DNA from: Alicyclobacillus tolerans
Lineage (GTDB): Bacteria > Bacillota > Bacilli > Alicyclobacillales > Alicyclobacillaceae
Direction: 5' to 3'
NCBI RefSeq assembly: GCF_021739485.1
Contig: NZ_JAJFNK010000011.1
Coordinates: forward strand, 1-64,000
Length of the DNA stretch: 64,000 bases
How positions within the stretch are numbered: position 1 is the first letter of the stretch; every line of letters begins with the position of its first letter. Below the pieces are notes generated by a model. That model saw only the letters and a program-made list of their open reading frames with translations, was not told where the DNA came from and did not search any database. Both the position numbers and the translations under genes were made by a program. Below, one piece after another: positions 50,090-60,351 of the stretch.

Positions 50090-50553
50090 GAGTCACACCA
50101 CCACTGTTTTGTCCCGTTTAAAACGTCGAACACTGCAACACTATTGCCACTCTACTTAAAATGTAAGCCACCCGGCAAAGTTCATTTGTCCTAAATCCGC
50201 CCATCCGATCGGACTGTCCTTACATAGTCCAACCGGAGCTCGTCCGCTCAACGCTTGAGGTCGACAAAAACCGCTTCATTCTCTATCTACATAGTGCGTA
50301 AGGGGACGGTTTTGTGGAATAATGCATAGTGAAGAGATTTCAGTGGTGTGTATTCAAATTTCAAAATTCCTTGCCGGGTTTACAAGAACACATATTCCAT
50401 CTTCAACAAGAGAGGGCACTTGGGTCTTCAACAAGAAACGCACTGCATTTTCAACAAGGAACGCAACTCGCCATCTATAAACAATGTACTCTCTGGATAT
50501 TACTGGAGACAAAATGCCCGTTGGCGAAGTCTGGGAGCGAGAGGACGGCATGC
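50090..50553. other. gap between the GGDEF-EAL and YggT genes
   Basis: 464 bases without a supported gene. It contains the degenerate repeat at 50378-50468. Open frames across the repeat look like chance readings. Confidence 0.45.
50378..50468 (+). repeat. degenerate tandem repeat, about 24-bp period
   Basis: Three clear units, CTTCAACAAGAGAGGGCACT (50401), CTTCAACAAGAAACGCACT (50426) and TTTCAACAAGGAACGCAACT (50449), share (C/T)TTCAACAAG and end in GCA(A)CT. A weaker fourth (TTTACAAGAACAC near 50379) precedes them. Confidence 0.6.
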
Positions 50554-50838
50554 ATGCTCGAGTATACGCTGTTGACGATTATCAGTTACATCATCCGGAT
50601 CTACTACTGGTTGATGATTGCGGCCATTTTTGCCACGTGGATTCCCGCAGTCCATCATAGCCGCATTGGAGAGTGGCTGCGCCGTCTTACAGACCCCTTT
50701 TTCGGGATCTTCCGCCGGTTCATTCCGCCGATTGGGTTCATCGATATTTCTCCTATTGTGGCCATCTTTGTATACGGCTTTCTGACTCGGTTTGCGTTAC
50801 AAGGAATTGCAGCCCTTTTTACGTGGTTTCAGCCTTAG
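50554..50838 (+). CDS. YggT-family membrane protein
   Basis: 94 residues with two hydrophobic segments (about 5-30 and 62-82) and the family core IRIYYWLMIAAIFATWIP followed by RRLTDPFFGIFRRFIPPIGFIDISPIVAIF. YggT/YlmG proteins sit in the membrane and affect osmotic tolerance or division; in Firmicutes they often lie in the sepF-divIVA region, which is not the case here. ATG lies nine bases after AGAGG. It precedes purE but is separated from it by 170 bases. Confidence 0.85.
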   Translation: MLEYTLLTIISYIIRIYYWLMIAAIFATWIPAVHHSRIGEWLRRLTDPFFGIFRRFIPPIGFIDISPIVAIFVYGFLTRFALQGIAALFTWFQP

Positions 50839-51007
50839 GGTCCACACCATAGACGACCTGACACGCCTTGGTGTTCGCAGAGGGAATTGACATTGAAACG
50901 GCTCTTTGCAACACTAGTCATCGGTCCCGTATTGCACCGGCATGACCCTAGACAGCACGTTGTTGTACAGAAGCGATTGGACGTGAAAAAGGAAGGTGAG
51001 TATCGCT

Positions 51008-51499
51008 ATGTCCAGACCCATGGTCGGCGTCATCATGGGAAGTCACTCAGATTGGGAAACCATGCAGGAAACGTGCAAGGTCCTGGACGAACTTCAAATC
51101 ATTTATGAAAAGCGGGTCGTCTCTGCCCACCGCACGCCAAACCTGATGTTTGAGTATGCGGAGCAAGCTGAGCAACGCGGGCTCGAAGTCATCGTGGCCG
51201 GAGCCGGCGGAGCTGCTCACTTGCCAGGGATGGTGGCCTCAAAAACAGTCCTTCCGGTTATTGGAGTTCCCGTCAAAACGTCGACACTCAACGGTTTGGA
51301 TTCGCTGTTGTCGATCGTGCAAATGCCTGGCGGCGTCCCCGTGGCCACAGTGGCCATTGGCCGTGCTGGAGCCGTCAACGCTGGACTCTTGGCCGCTCAG
51401 ATCTTAGGGACACACCATTTAGAAATCCGCGAACGCCTGCGCACGCGCAAACAAAATACGGAACGTCAAGTCTTGGAAAGTGGTGAACCCGGTGAGTAA
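51008..51499 (+). CDS. purE: N5-carboxyaminoimidazole ribonucleotide mutase
   Basis: 163 residues. Class I PurE converts N5-CAIR to CAIR in purine synthesis, working after PurK. The phosphate and active-site motifs [29 protein letters not shown] and [10 protein letters not shown] are intact. ATG is preferred over the GTG four codons earlier because of the spacing to GGAAGGTGA. It overlaps purK by 20 bases. The other pur genes that normally follow are missing here, so this is a detached purEK pair. Confidence 0.95.
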   Translation: MSRPMVGVIMGSHSDWETMQETCKVLDELQIIYEKRVVSAHRTPNLMFEYAEQAEQRGLEVIVAGAGGAAHLPGMVASKTVLPVIGVPVKTSTLNGLDSLLSIVQMPGGVPVATVAIGRAGAVNAGLLAAQILGTHHLEIRERLRTRKQNTERQVLESGEPGE

Positions 51500-52742
51500 C
51501 CAGAACCAAAGCGTTATACTCCCCGGTGCAACCGTGGGAATTCTCGGCGGAGGGCAGCTTGGACGCATGATCGCGTTGGAAGGGCGGAAAATGGGGTACC
51601 GCTTTGTCACGCTGGATCCCACGCCGGACTCCCCTTGCGGACAAGTTTCCGACACGCAAATTGTGGCCAGCTTTACCGACGTTGCCGCCGCCCAACGACT
51701 GGCCGAACAATGTGACGTGATTACATACGAATTTGAAAACGTGGACGCCGAAGTGGCCAGAATCCTCGAAACCCATTCAAACGTCCCGCAGGGCAGTCGT
51801 TTGCTGCGAACCACGCAGCACCGGGTTCGTGAGAAAAGCGCCCTTCAGGCACACGGTATCCCAGTCACGCCGTTTTTGCCCGCAGCCAGCCTTGATGAAC
51901 TTCTGCGCGCGTGTCGAGAGTTAGGCTTTCCTTGCGTGCTGAAGACCTCGACAGGAGGGTACGATGGCAAGGGGCAATGGCTCTTGCACAACTTGGAAGA
52001 GGCACAGCTTGCCTGGGAGGAGTTCTCGTCGAAGTGGACAGGCCCTGAGCACAGCGATCTCTCGCAGCGGTCGCCATCGGCGGCAGACGAATCCATCCAT
52101 ACGGGAGGGAAAGACGCCCCTGGCAATTCTTTAGATGCCCCCCTCGTCGTTGAAAAGTTTATTTCGTTTACAAAGGAGTTGTCCGTCGTCGTCGCCCGAA
52201 GTGTTCGGGGGGAAGTCAAAAGTTTTCCCGTTGCGGAAAACATTCACGTTCACCACATCCTGCACCAGTCCATTGTGCCTGCGCGCACGACTTTAGAGAT
52301 TGAACTCGAAGCCCGGAGTATTGCACAACGGATTGCGACGCAGTTGAATGTCGTAGGGCTCATCGCCGTCGAGATGTTCCTGACCCCAGACGGCCAGATT
52401 TTTGTGAACGAATTGGCACCTAGACCACACAATTCGGGCCACTTTACCTATGACGTGTGCGAAACCTCTCAGTTCGAACAGCACCTCAGAGCCATTTGCA
52501 ACTTGCCGCTGGGCAGTGCGAAACTGCTCACGCCGGTGGTGATGGTCAACGTATTAGGACAACATGTGCAACCGTTGCTTCAAGCAGTCCCGAACCTGCC
52601 AGACAACGTAAAAATCCACCTGTACGGAAAAAAGGATGCTAAGCCCGGGAGGAAAATGGGCCACGTGTGTATCCTGGCGGAAGACGTCGAGCAGGCTTTG
52701 ACGCAAGCCGACAGCCTGGGTATCTGGGAGATGGAGAATTAA
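51480..52742 (+). CDS. purK: N5-carboxyaminoimidazole ribonucleotide synthase
   Basis: 420 residues, ATP-grasp enzyme making N5-CAIR from AIR, bicarbonate and [14 protein letters not shown] lies at about 21-31, ATP-site blocks are [13 protein letters not shown] and [14 protein letters not shown], and the Mg-binding region ends in [14 protein letters not shown]. The protein is longer than usual (about 380) because of a polar insertion of some 25 residues before DAPLVVEKF (Ser/Asp/Gly-rich, about 200-225). It is translationally coupled to purE and followed by the DnaA-box palindrome. Confidence 0.93.
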   Translation: MVNPVSNQNQSVILPGATVGILGGGQLGRMIALEGRKMGYRFVTLDPTPDSPCGQVSDTQIVASFTDVAAAQRLAEQCDVITYEFENVDAEVARILETHSNVPQGSRLLRTTQHRVREKSALQAHGIPVTPFLPAASLDELLRACRELGFPCVLKTSTGGYDGKGQWLLHNLEEAQLAWEEFSSKWTGPEHSDLSQRSPSAADESIHTGGKDAPGNSLDAPLVVEKFISFTKELSVVVARSVRGEVKSFPVAENIHVHHILHQSIVPARTTLEIELEARSIAQRIATQLNVVGLIAVEMFLTPDGQIFVNELAPRPHNSGHFTYDVCETSQFEQHLRAICNLPLGSAKLLTPVVMVNVLGQHVQPLLQAVPNLPDNVKIHLYGKKDAKPGRKMGHVCILAEDVEQALTQADSLGIWEMEN

Positions 52743-52810
52743 CCCTCATTCATCAACTGTATGACCCTCATCCACTCTAAGACCCCTTGAGAGTATAAGA
52801 CGAATCGACT

Positions 52811-52842
52811 ACAAGGTTATCCACAGCTGTGGATAACCTTGT
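52811..52842. promoter_or_regulatory. 32-bp perfect palindrome with two consensus DnaA boxes
   Basis: The palindrome has 16-base arms and no spacer. Each arm contains TTATCCACA, the consensus DnaA box (52817-52825, and its complement at 52828-52836), separated by only GC. It lies between two converging genes. It could be a DnaA-binding site outside oriC or, as RNA, a bidirectional terminator hairpin, though no T tract follows directly. Confidence 0.65.
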
Positions 52843-52926
52843 GCACAATCAAACACGTGTTCCCATGTCAGTGTTTTTTGACAAAACGCGTTTTCTGACA
52901 AAGCACGGCCTAAATACCTTAATCTC

Positions 52927-53574
52927 TTAATCACCCTGTAAAGCACTTCGCAAAAACGGGTTCGTCATCCGCTCCCGCTGCATGGTCGTGGATTGCATGT
53001 GACCTGGGAACAGTTCTAGAGCATCAGGCAGGTCAAGCAAGCGCTGCAACGACTTCATCATGGCCTGGGAGTCAGACAAGGGAAGGTCCGTTCGCCCAAT
53101 ACTGCCTGCAAACAACGTATCCCCGGTGAACACCAGCTGCTCTCCGACAAGACAGACGCTTCCTGGAGAATGCCCTGGTGTGTGCCATACCGTAAACTTG
53201 TGTTGCCCAAGTGCCACGACATCTCCGTCTTTCCAAAAGTGGTCCGGTGCGCGCAAAGCGTCCACGCTTTTGCCGAGCCACTGCTGCATGACGGCGGGAA
53301 GGTTGTCCCAAAGAGGAAGGTCATCGGCATGGACCCATGCAGGAACTTGAAATTTGTTGCGAACGACGTCGACGCCTGCAACGTGATCGAAATGAGCATG
53401 CGTATTCCAAACCGCGACCACTTCGAGGTGTTCCTTTGCAATATAATCGAACACGGGGTCAAGAGACACATCGCCCGGATCGACGATAACAGCTTGATTG
53501 CCTTGTGCGGCATCTTCCGCGATGACGTAGCAGTTGGATCCAATCGGGCTCACGACAAACGCTCGTAGGCGCAT
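52927..53574 (-). CDS. metallo-beta-lactamase-fold hydrolase (glyoxalase II-like)
   Basis: 215 residues. The metal motif THAHFDHVAG (His59, His61, Asp63, His64) is typical, with later ligands in HTPGHSPGSV, GDTLFAGSIG and FPGHM. This set and the size match the YqgX-type glyoxalase II-like hydrolases, acting on thioesters of small thiols. ATG follows AAGGAGTGAAAAC. It comes last in the apt-rel-dtd group, 68 bases after dtd, and may be read with it. Substrate unproven. Confidence 0.82.
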   Translation of the reverse strand: MRLRAFVVSPIGSNCYVIAEDAAQGNQAVIVDPGDVSLDPVFDYIAKEHLEVVAVWNTHAHFDHVAGVDVVRNKFQVPAWVHADDLPLWDNLPAVMQQWLGKSVDALRAPDHFWKDGDVVALGQHKFTVWHTPGHSPGSVCLVGEQLVFTGDTLFAGSIGRTDLPLSDSQAMMKSLQRLLDLPDALELFPGHMQSTTMQRERMTNPFLRSALQGD

Positions 53575-53641
53575 GTTTTCACTCCTTACCTTCACTTGCT
53601 GCTTTTGCAAAACGGTGGACGGGCGGCGTGCATCGCTGCGT

Positions 53642-54091
53642 TTAAAACCGGCGCTCGCTGTCCAGCAAAATCGTAACCGGACCGTCGTTGACCAGCGAAA
53701 CCTGCATCATTGCGCCAAACTGGCCCGTTTCCACGTGCAGTCCAGCTTTTCGCAGCTCGTCGTTGAATCTTTCGTAAAGCTCGCGGGCTTCTTCGGGTCG
53801 AGCCGCTTCCATGTAGTTCGGTCGGCGCCCTTTGCGCACATCTCCGTACAAGGTGAACTGCGAAATCGACAACACGGCCCCGCCGGCGGTGCCCAAGTCG
53901 TTATTCATTTTTCCTTCCGAATCTTCGAAGATCCGCAAATGCGCGACCTTTTCGGCAAGGTACACTGCGTCAGCAGCCGTGTCGCCTTGGCGCACGCCGA
54001 CCAAAACGACCATGCCGCGCTCGATACGCCCAATCAATGTGCCCTCTACGGCCACATCTGCGCGCAGACTGCGCTGAACCACTGCTCTCAT
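53642..54091 (-). CDS. dtd: D-aminoacyl-tRNA deacylase
   Basis: 149 residues. DTD removes D-amino acids wrongly loaded on tRNA. The two signature loops are present: [11 protein letters not shown] (about 78-88) and NDGPVTI near the C terminus, with the cross-subunit Gly-cis-Pro motif. MRAVVQRS at the start is typical. ATG follows GGAGGCTATC. It lies downstream of rel as in many Bacillales. Confidence 0.95.
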   Translation of the reverse strand: MRAVVQRSLRADVAVEGTLIGRIERGMVVLVGVRQGDTAADAVYLAEKVAHLRIFEDSEGKMNNDLGTAGGAVLSISQFTLYGDVRKGRRPNYMEAARPEEARELYERFNDELRKAGLHVETGQFGAMMQVSLVNDGPVTILLDSERRF

Positions 54092-54195
54092 GATAGCCTC
54101 CTTGAAATTGCTCACGCTGAAGCACCAGCTGGTGAAACAATGTACAGAGTCACTGCGTTTCTGTTCCCGTCGACCCTTTGCCTTCCCATTGCTGC

Positions 54196-56358
54196 TTATT
54201 GCACTGTGCGCCGGACGCTTTGGATGTCTTTGAGGCGCTTAAGCCGCTCTACGACGGTTCGGAGGTGCTCCAGGTTCCGGATGTTCACACTGATGCTGAT
54301 ATGGGCGATGCGTTGCGAATCTGCCCGGCCGCTCACCGCCGTGATGTCGGTTTTGGTCTCCGCTACGGCGTTCATGACCTCGTTAAGCAACCCGTTTCTG
54401 TCCAGTGCGTCCACATCCAGTTCCACATGAAAGAACAGCCCGGCCGTGTTCTCCCACTCCACTTCCAGCATTCGCGTCCCGTCGTTGGTCAAGGATTCGA
54501 CGTTCGGACAATCCGTGCGGTGTACCGAGACCCCGCGCCCGCGCGTGACAAACCCGACAATTTCGTCGCCCGGCACGGGATTGCAGCACTTGGCAAACCG
54601 GATCAGAAGGTTGTCGATGCCGCGTACCCGCACACCGTTGCGAGATTGTTTTGGCTGCTCGCGGAGCTCGCGGGTGATACTGGCGACGGGCTGATCGGGA
54701 TGGTCCTTTTTATACCGCTCCACCAGGCGGCTGACAACCTGAGGCGCACTGAGTCCCCCGTACCCCACTGCCGCAAACATCTCGTCTTCCTTGTTAAAGT
54801 TGAATTTGGACAGGACGTCCATCACGTAAGTCGGAGTGAGAAACAGGTGAGGCTCGGCCTTTTGGCGAACGAGTTCCTTCTCGACCAATTCCCGCCCTCT
54901 AGCCACGTTTTCATCGCGCTTTTCCCGTTTGAACCACTGACGGATTTTGCTCTTGGCTTGCGAAGACTGAACGATTTTGAGCCAATCACGGCTAGGTCCG
55001 TAGCTTTGCTTGGATGTCAGCACTTCCACAATGTCTCCCGTGCGAAGCCGGTAGTCCAAGGGAACAATTTTTCCGTTCACCCTGGAGCCGATGCACCGGT
55101 TCCCGATGTCCGTGTGAATGCGGTAAGCAAAGTCGATGGGCACCGAACCGGCCGGAAGTTCGATCACGTCCCCTTTTGGGGTAAACACGAATACTTCGTC
55201 GGAAAACAAGTCGAGCTTCAAGGTTTCCATGAATTCCTGCGCATCCCGGAAGTCCTGCTGCCACTCTAGAACTTCTCGGAACCAGGCCAGTTTCTGGGCA
55301 AACGTTCCTTCAGGTTTTTGTCCGCCTTCCTTGTACGCCCAGTGGGCGGCAATTCCGTACTCGGCGGTGGCGTGCATTTCCCACGTCCGAATCTGGATCT
55401 CCAGAGGTTCACCGCGCGGACCAATGACGGTCGTATGCAGACTCTGGTACATGTTGGCTTTTGGCATCGCGATGTAGTCCTTAAACCGACCCGGCATAGG
55501 TTTCCACATGGTGTGCACGACCCCCAGCACCCCGTAACAGTCTTTAATGTTATCCACGATGACTCGCACTGCGAACAGGTCGTAAATTTCGTTAAACTCC
55601 TTGTGCTGGTCGAGCATCTTCCGGTAGACGCTGTAGATGTGTTTTGCGCGCCCCGACACTTCAGCGGAGATTTCCAGCTGCTGGAGCTTTTCACGGAGCA
55701 TCTCCATGACATCGTTCACGTAAGACTCGCGCTCTTTGCGCTTTTGCGCCATCAAATTGACAATTCGGTAGTACTGCTGAGGATTCATGTAGCGAAGCGC
55801 CGTATCTTCAAGCTCCCATTTAATCGTGTAAATGCCCAAACGGTGGGCTAGGGGAGCGAAGATTTCTAACGTCTCACGGGCCGTTCGAACCTGTTTTTCG
55901 GGGGGTTGATAGCGAAGCGTCCGCATGTTGTGCAGCCGGTCCGCCAGCCGGATGAGGGCCACGCGGATGTCCTTCGCCATCGCCATAAACATTTTCCGCA
56001 GGTTTTCTGCCTGTTGTTCCTCCCGAGAATCGAACTTGATCCGTTTGAGTTTCGTCACTCCGTCCACCAGTGCTGCCACTTCGGACCCGAACGCTCGAAC
56101 AATTTCCTCGTCCGTGATACGGGTGTCTTCGACGACATCGTGCAACATGGCCGCCGTCAAAGTCGTGGCGTCCAGTCTCAAATCGGCAAGGATTTTTGCA
56201 ACTGCCAAAGGGTGTACAATGTACGGTTCCCCGGACAGTCGCAATTGCCCTTGATGAGCTTCATCGGCATACTTGTACGCTCTTTTAACCATGTCTACGT
56301 CTTCCGGTTTGATATAGGCACTCAGTGATTGAATGAGGTCTTCAATGCTCGTGGACAC
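54196..56358 (-). CDS. rel: bifunctional (p)ppGpp synthetase/hydrolase
   Basis: 720 residues, the long RelA/SpoT homologue that makes and degrades (p)ppGpp in the stringent response. The hydrolase HD motif is MLHDVVEDT (His73-Asp74), so degradation should work. The synthetase region is seen in [12 protein letters not shown] and [22 protein letters not shown] (about 390-450) and a C-terminal ACT domain (about 645-720, [10 protein letters not shown]) follow. GTG start nine bases after GGGGG. It lies between apt and dtd, the usual order. Confidence 0.95.
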   Translation of the reverse strand: MSTSIEDLIQSLSAYIKPEDVDMVKRAYKYADEAHQGQLRLSGEPYIVHPLAVAKILADLRLDATTLTAAMLHDVVEDTRITDEEIVRAFGSEVAALVDGVTKLKRIKFDSREEQQAENLRKMFMAMAKDIRVALIRLADRLHNMRTLRYQPPEKQVRTARETLEIFAPLAHRLGIYTIKWELEDTALRYMNPQQYYRIVNLMAQKRKERESYVNDVMEMLREKLQQLEISAEVSGRAKHIYSVYRKMLDQHKEFNEIYDLFAVRVIVDNIKDCYGVLGVVHTMWKPMPGRFKDYIAMPKANMYQSLHTTVIGPRGEPLEIQIRTWEMHATAEYGIAAHWAYKEGGQKPEGTFAQKLAWFREVLEWQQDFRDAQEFMETLKLDLFSDEVFVFTPKGDVIELPAGSVPIDFAYRIHTDIGNRCIGSRVNGKIVPLDYRLRTGDIVEVLTSKQSYGPSRDWLKIVQSSQAKSKIRQWFKREKRDENVARGRELVEKELVRQKAEPHLFLTPTYVMDVLSKFNFNKEDEMFAAVGYGGLSAPQVVSRLVERYKKDHPDQPVASITRELREQPKQSRNGVRVRGIDNLLIRFAKCCNPVPGDEIVGFVTRGRGVSVHRTDCPNVESLTNDGTRMLEVEWENTAGLFFHVELDVDALDRNGLLNEVMNAVAETKTDITAVSGRADSQRIAHISISVNIRNLEHLRTVVERLKRLKDIQSVRRTVQ

Positions 56359-56389
56359 CTCGCCACACCCCCTCTCCTGTTGTAAACTC

Positions 56390-56902
56390 TCAGTACTGAA
56401 GAAGTGTCTTAACGGGGAAACCAGTTAACTTGTTGCGTCCGCCAAGTTCTTGGAGTTCGATCAAAAAAGCAGCTCCAACGACCTCACCGCCAAGCTTTTG
56501 AACCAAGTCCACCGTGGCCTTCATCGTGCCTCCAGTCGCCAACAGGTCATCGGCCACCACGACCCGTTGCCCTGGAGCGATGGCATCTTCGTGAATCTCC
56601 AAGACATCGGTCCCGTATTCTAATTGGTACTCTATCGCAACAGTTTTCGCCGGCAATTTGCCTCGTTTGCGAACCGGAATAAATCCGATTCCCAAGGCGT
56701 ACGCCAGTGGTGCGCCGACAACATATCCCCGCGCTTCCGGTCCTACAATGAGTTGTGCCTGGCAGTCCTTTGCGAACCGAGAAAGTTGTTCTATGGCTTC
56801 CTTATAAGCGGGCCCGTCCGACAACAGCGGGGTAATGTCTCGAAACAAGATGCCCGCCTTCGGAAAGTCTTGAACCTCGCGGATCTTCGAATACAAATTC
56901 AT
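56390..56902 (-). CDS. apt: adenine phosphoribosyltransferase
   Basis: 170 residues. APT salvages adenine to AMP with PRPP. The PRPP motif VVVADDLLATGGTM is at about 115-128; GPEARGYVVGAPLA near 57 and KRGKLPA near 80 complete the active site. Start ATG follows AGGAGTG. It lies between recJ and rel, as in B. subtilis. Confidence 0.95.
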   Translation of the reverse strand: MNLYSKIREVQDFPKAGILFRDITPLLSDGPAYKEAIEQLSRFAKDCQAQLIVGPEARGYVVGAPLAYALGIGFIPVRKRGKLPAKTVAIEYQLEYGTDVLEIHEDAIAPGQRVVVADDLLATGGTMKATVDLVQKLGGEVVGAAFLIELQELGGRNKLTGFPVKTLLQY

Positions 56903-56916
56903 GACTTCACTCCTGA

Positions 56917-59013
56917 CTATGAAACAAATCCCGTGACTTGCCTCAGGTGCTTCTGATAGCTGAGAGAATCTCGCAAATCTCGCGGTACAGCTTGCTCAAC
57001 AACATGATACGCGCTCTCCTTCAACTCGGCAAACCCAAGTTCGACAAAGGTTTCAAAGACGACGTCCCGGTGGGAGGCATCCAAGTCCTTCGACAAAGAT
57101 TCAAGGCGGGAAACCGGAATTGACCCATGCGTCTTGAGCAGGCGGTACCACTTCCCGAAGGTCTCTCGCGACAGGTGTGAATGGAGTCGGCTGGCCGTTT
57201 TCACCCGCAATTGGACCCGATGCACCCCCTGCCACACGTTTTCTTCGAGCACCGCAAGGGCAGCCACACTGTCCCCGCGCCGCCATTGGAGCGCCTCCGC
57301 AGGGGCCTGAAACCAAATGAGGTCCGCCTCCGTCTTGCTCTCGCGAACTCTCAGTTTGACGTGACGACCACGCGACAGAGAGACGACGTCTATCACTTCA
57401 AGGGGTCCCAAGTAGAACACAAACTCCTCGTTGCCGGGACCAAACGGAGCAAACCGCTTCATCCAATCCAAAGTTTGCAGTGAAGCTTCGTTCAACGGCA
57501 GGTAGTCGTCGGCAACCGGAAGCGGGCTTCTATCTTTCTGTATCGCCAATTCCTCGGCCACTTCAGCCAGCGCTTGGGCAAATTTTTTGACGCACTCGAT
57601 GCGCACCATACAGCCAATCGCAGCCTCGTGACCGCCAAAGTGCTCCAGGTGAGCCTGACAGCGAGAAACCGCCTCATGAAGGTCAAACCCCGGTGTGGCG
57701 CGACCCGAGCCTCTCATCGCCTCCGTCTCGTCCATTGCAAAGACAACGGACGGACGCGAGAATTCACTGACTAAACGCGCCGCGACAATGCCAACTACAC
57801 CGGGGTGCCAGTTTCCATTTGCGACTAGGGCAGCTGGCGGCGAATCTGGGTATCGCTCGCGGCACTGTGCCACAGCTTCTTCCGTTGCGCGTTCGGTCTC
57901 GCTCTTGCGCTCCTGGTTCAACATCTCGATGTGATCGGCGGCCTGTCGCGCTGTCAGCATGTCCTGAGCCATCAACAGGTCAAATGCCACTTTAGCGCTT
58001 CCCATCCGGCCTGCAGCATTCACTCTTGGCGCAATGTTCCACAACAACGCTTGCTCACTGAGTGTGTGAGGCGAGCAACCCGCGGTCTCACACAGAGCCC
58101 GCCACCCCGGCTTCTGGCACTTTTGCAGACCCTGAAGTCCGCTTTTGACGAGCCGGTGATTTTCCCCTTGCATAGGCATCACGTCCGCCAGCGCTCCTAA
58201 GGCTGCCAACCCCTCAATCCACTCCGTGAGTTCCTGCAGATTACCGCCATTCCGAAAAGTGCCGTGAGAATCGGCTGTTTCCGAGGCAAGATGCCCCTCA
58301 CGGGCAGCTGCAACTTCACCTAAGCTGTCTTCCACGACATGTGGCGGAATGGTATTTGATGCGGACCCGCCGGAAACAACGGACTCCACTAAAGCCAACG
58401 CCAGCATTCTAGCCACTCCGGCACCCGATAAAATAGCGGCTTGCTCTGAAGACGCTTCTCGCCAATGAACGACAGACAAGGCTTTTGTAGGAAGCTGCTC
58501 TGCGGGTTCATGGTGGTCGGTAACGATGACGTCGATTCCCGCGTCCACGGCGTACTCGATGGCGTCGAAAGTTTGAATTCCGTTATCCACTGTAACGATG
58601 AGGGAACACGGCAACTGTCGCACACGCTCGACAAGGCTGACGGAAAGTCCGTAACCATCCTCAATCCGGTGCGGGATGATGCAGTGCCACTTTGCACTTA
58701 GAAATTCGAAGGTGCTCGCCAATATCGCTGACGCTGTCACTCCGTCGACGTCGTAGTCCCCGACAATGCATATTGGCTCCCGGTTTGCCACGGCTTGGCT
58801 CAAGCGCGAAACCGCCTTGGTTATGCCGTGAAAAACGCAAGGGTCCATGGGGGGGCCACCCTGACCACTCTGCCATTGGCATACCTGTTCAGGGGAAGTC
58901 ACTCCCCGGTTGCAAAGCCACTTGGCAACCCGCACTGGGATTTGATACCGCCGGGCCAATTCCTGAGCCGCCTCATGCTCTACGTTTGCGGTATGCCACA
59001 AAACCTCTGTCAC
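56917..59013 (-). CDS. recJ: single-stranded-DNA exonuclease RecJ
   Basis: 698 residues of the DHH superfamily, degrading single-stranded DNA 5'-to-3' in repair. Motifs: VGDYDVDGVTA (about 84-94), VTVDNG, VTDHHEP (DHH near 165), LWNIAPRVNAAGRM, and DHHA1-type HFGGHEAAIGC. A Ser/Gly/Glu-rich insertion of some 50 residues lies at about 215-265 between the DHH motifs and GALADVMPM. A C-terminal OB-like part follows. GTG start after GGGGAG. It lies upstream of apt. Confidence 0.93.
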   Translation of the reverse strand: MTEVLWHTANVEHEAAQELARRYQIPVRVAKWLCNRGVTSPEQVCQWQSGQGGPPMDPCVFHGITKAVSRLSQAVANREPICIVGDYDVDGVTASAILASTFEFLSAKWHCIIPHRIEDGYGLSVSLVERVRQLPCSLIVTVDNGIQTFDAIEYAVDAGIDVIVTDHHEPAEQLPTKALSVVHWREASSEQAAILSGAGVARMLALALVESVVSGGSASNTIPPHVVEDSLGEVAAAREGHLASETADSHGTFRNGGNLQELTEWIEGLAALGALADVMPMQGENHRLVKSGLQGLQKCQKPGWRALCETAGCSPHTLSEQALLWNIAPRVNAAGRMGSAKVAFDLLMAQDMLTARQAADHIEMLNQERKSETERATEEAVAQCRERYPDSPPAALVANGNWHPGVVGIVAARLVSEFSRPSVVFAMDETEAMRGSGRATPGFDLHEAVSRCQAHLEHFGGHEAAIGCMVRIECVKKFAQALAEVAEELAIQKDRSPLPVADDYLPLNEASLQTLDWMKRFAPFGPGNEEFVFYLGPLEVIDVVSLSRGRHVKLRVRESKTEADLIWFQAPAEALQWRRGDSVAALAVLEENVWQGVHRVQLRVKTASRLHSHLSRETFGKWYRLLKTHGSIPVSRLESLSKDLDASHRDVVFETFVELGFAELKESAYHVVEQAVPRDLRDSLSYQKHLRQVTGFVS

Positions 59014-59143
59014 CGTACTCTCCCCATTCTATCGATCCGGCATTTCTTTGAATCAGACCTCGTGAAACCAGGCATTTTGTGAATCGGGCACTCTGTCGCG
59101 TTTTCCCAAAGACTTCCTCACCGGGGCTGTGTCACCGCCGGGG

Positions 59144-60061
59144 CTATGTCCGTTCCTCGCGCTCTTCGTTAAAAAACGGGTTTACGTGCACAAACACGTC
59201 TTGCACGCGTGGGAACGCTTCTTTTAACTGCTGCTTGACTTCTGCAGCAATGCTGTGGCCTTGCGCCACAGTAATGTCGGCTGCCACGCTGATCTTCACA
59301 TCGACGATCACGTACTGGCCGTGGTCCCGCGCGCGCAGTTCGTCAGTATGCTCCACACCAGGCACAGCCACGACGACATCTTGGTAAGCTTTCAGGTCGG
59401 ATTCTCCAACCACCTTGTCCATCAGTATCTGCAGAGATTCCCGCGCAAGTTTATAGCCCATCCACAGCACGAGCAACGCGACCAGGGCGCCGGCTACGGC
59501 ATCCATGTGCAGCAACCAGTTCACGCCAAGCCATTGCCCCAGCAAGGACAGCAAGATGCCCCCTAATGCGGCCATCGAAGAGTATACGTCGGAACGGTGG
59601 TCATAGGCGCTCGCCAGCAGGCCTTTGCTGTGCAGCCGTTTGCCTAGTCTGTAGTTATAGTGAAACATGATTTCTTTGACCACAATCGAAGCGGCGGCGG
59701 TGTACGCCGCGAGCAATTCGGGCTTTGGCGCAGGGTGAAACAAGGCGTTCACGGACTCATAGCCCACTTGAACGGCGGCCAGAATTAAGGCCACTCCCAC
59801 GAGAGCTGAACTGATAAGCTCTGCTTTTCCATGTCCGTACGGATGGTCCTCGTCCGGGGGTTTACGGGCGATGCGAAGTCCTACGATGACCGCGATGGAC
59901 CCCACCACGTCCGCTGCAGAGTGGACAGCGTCAGCAAACAGGGCCCGGCTGCCTGTCGAAAGGCCTATCGCGCCCTTTCCCACTGTCAACACGATGTTTA
60001 CGATGGCGCTGCTCCAGGCAGCAATCCGCACAGCCCTCGCTGAGTGCCGCTCGCGCGTCAC
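59144..60061 (-). CDS. cation diffusion facilitator (CDF) transporter
   Basis: 305 residues with six membrane segments and a C-terminal ferredoxin-like domain. HDxxD-type sites are visible in helix 2 (ADAVHSAADVVGS) and helix 5 (AYDHRSDVYSS), and DEDHPYGHGKAE marks the loop. CDF carriers export Zn2+, Mn2+, Co2+ or Fe2+ against H+. GTG is chosen because GAAGGAGG lies seven bases upstream; a longer frame begins with Arg/Phe repeats and looks untranslated. It sits between secF and recJ. Confidence 0.88.
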   Translation of the reverse strand: MTRERHSARAVRIAAWSSAIVNIVLTVGKGAIGLSTGSRALFADAVHSAADVVGSIAVIVGLRIARKPPDEDHPYGHGKAELISSALVGVALILAAVQVGYESVNALFHPAPKPELLAAYTAAASIVVKEIMFHYNYRLGKRLHSKGLLASAYDHRSDVYSSMAALGGILLSLLGQWLGVNWLLHMDAVAGALVALLVLWMGYKLARESLQILMDKVVGESDLKAYQDVVVAVPGVEHTDELRARDHGQYVIVDVKISVAADITVAQGHSIAAEVKQQLKEAFPRVQDVFVHVNPFFNEEREERT

Positions 60062-60307
60062 GCGACGTCCTCCTTCATCAGAAAGTCCCCGAAAGAAAAG
60101 CCTTCGAAAAAACAACCTCGAAAGAAACTCTTCGAAGAACCTCTGTAAAAGAAATTCCTCGAAAGTCCCGAAGCCCGCACGCAGCGGTTGCCGTCAGACC
60201 CTCACGGGCCCGGTCCGTACGTACCTGGAGGTAACTTGTGCAAAGCCCCGCTTCGTTATTTTACTTTTCAACCAAGACGAAAGAGCGACCGAAGAAAAAG
60301 CGGAGAT

Positions 60308-60332
60308 GAAGAAAGCGCCCCCGAAGGAGCGC
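60308..60332 (-). terminator. terminator of the secDF operon
   Basis: On the minus strand GCGCTCC-TTCG-GGGGCGC, a stem with a stable UUCG loop, is followed by TTTCTTC. On the plus strand TTTTTATTTT follows, so it may act both ways. Confidence 0.65.
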
Positions 60333-60351
60333 AGTCGTTTTTATTTTACTG

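Noticed and set aside
50887-51007. Purine riboswitch or PurR box before purE
   Set aside because: Only a TTGACA-like -35 with a poor -10 is visible; no riboswitch fold or PurBox pair could be supported.
59090-59143. Direct repeat CACCG(CC)GGGGCT(G/A)TGT as a regulatory site
   Set aside because: Two short imperfect copies in a GC-rich 3' region are within chance.
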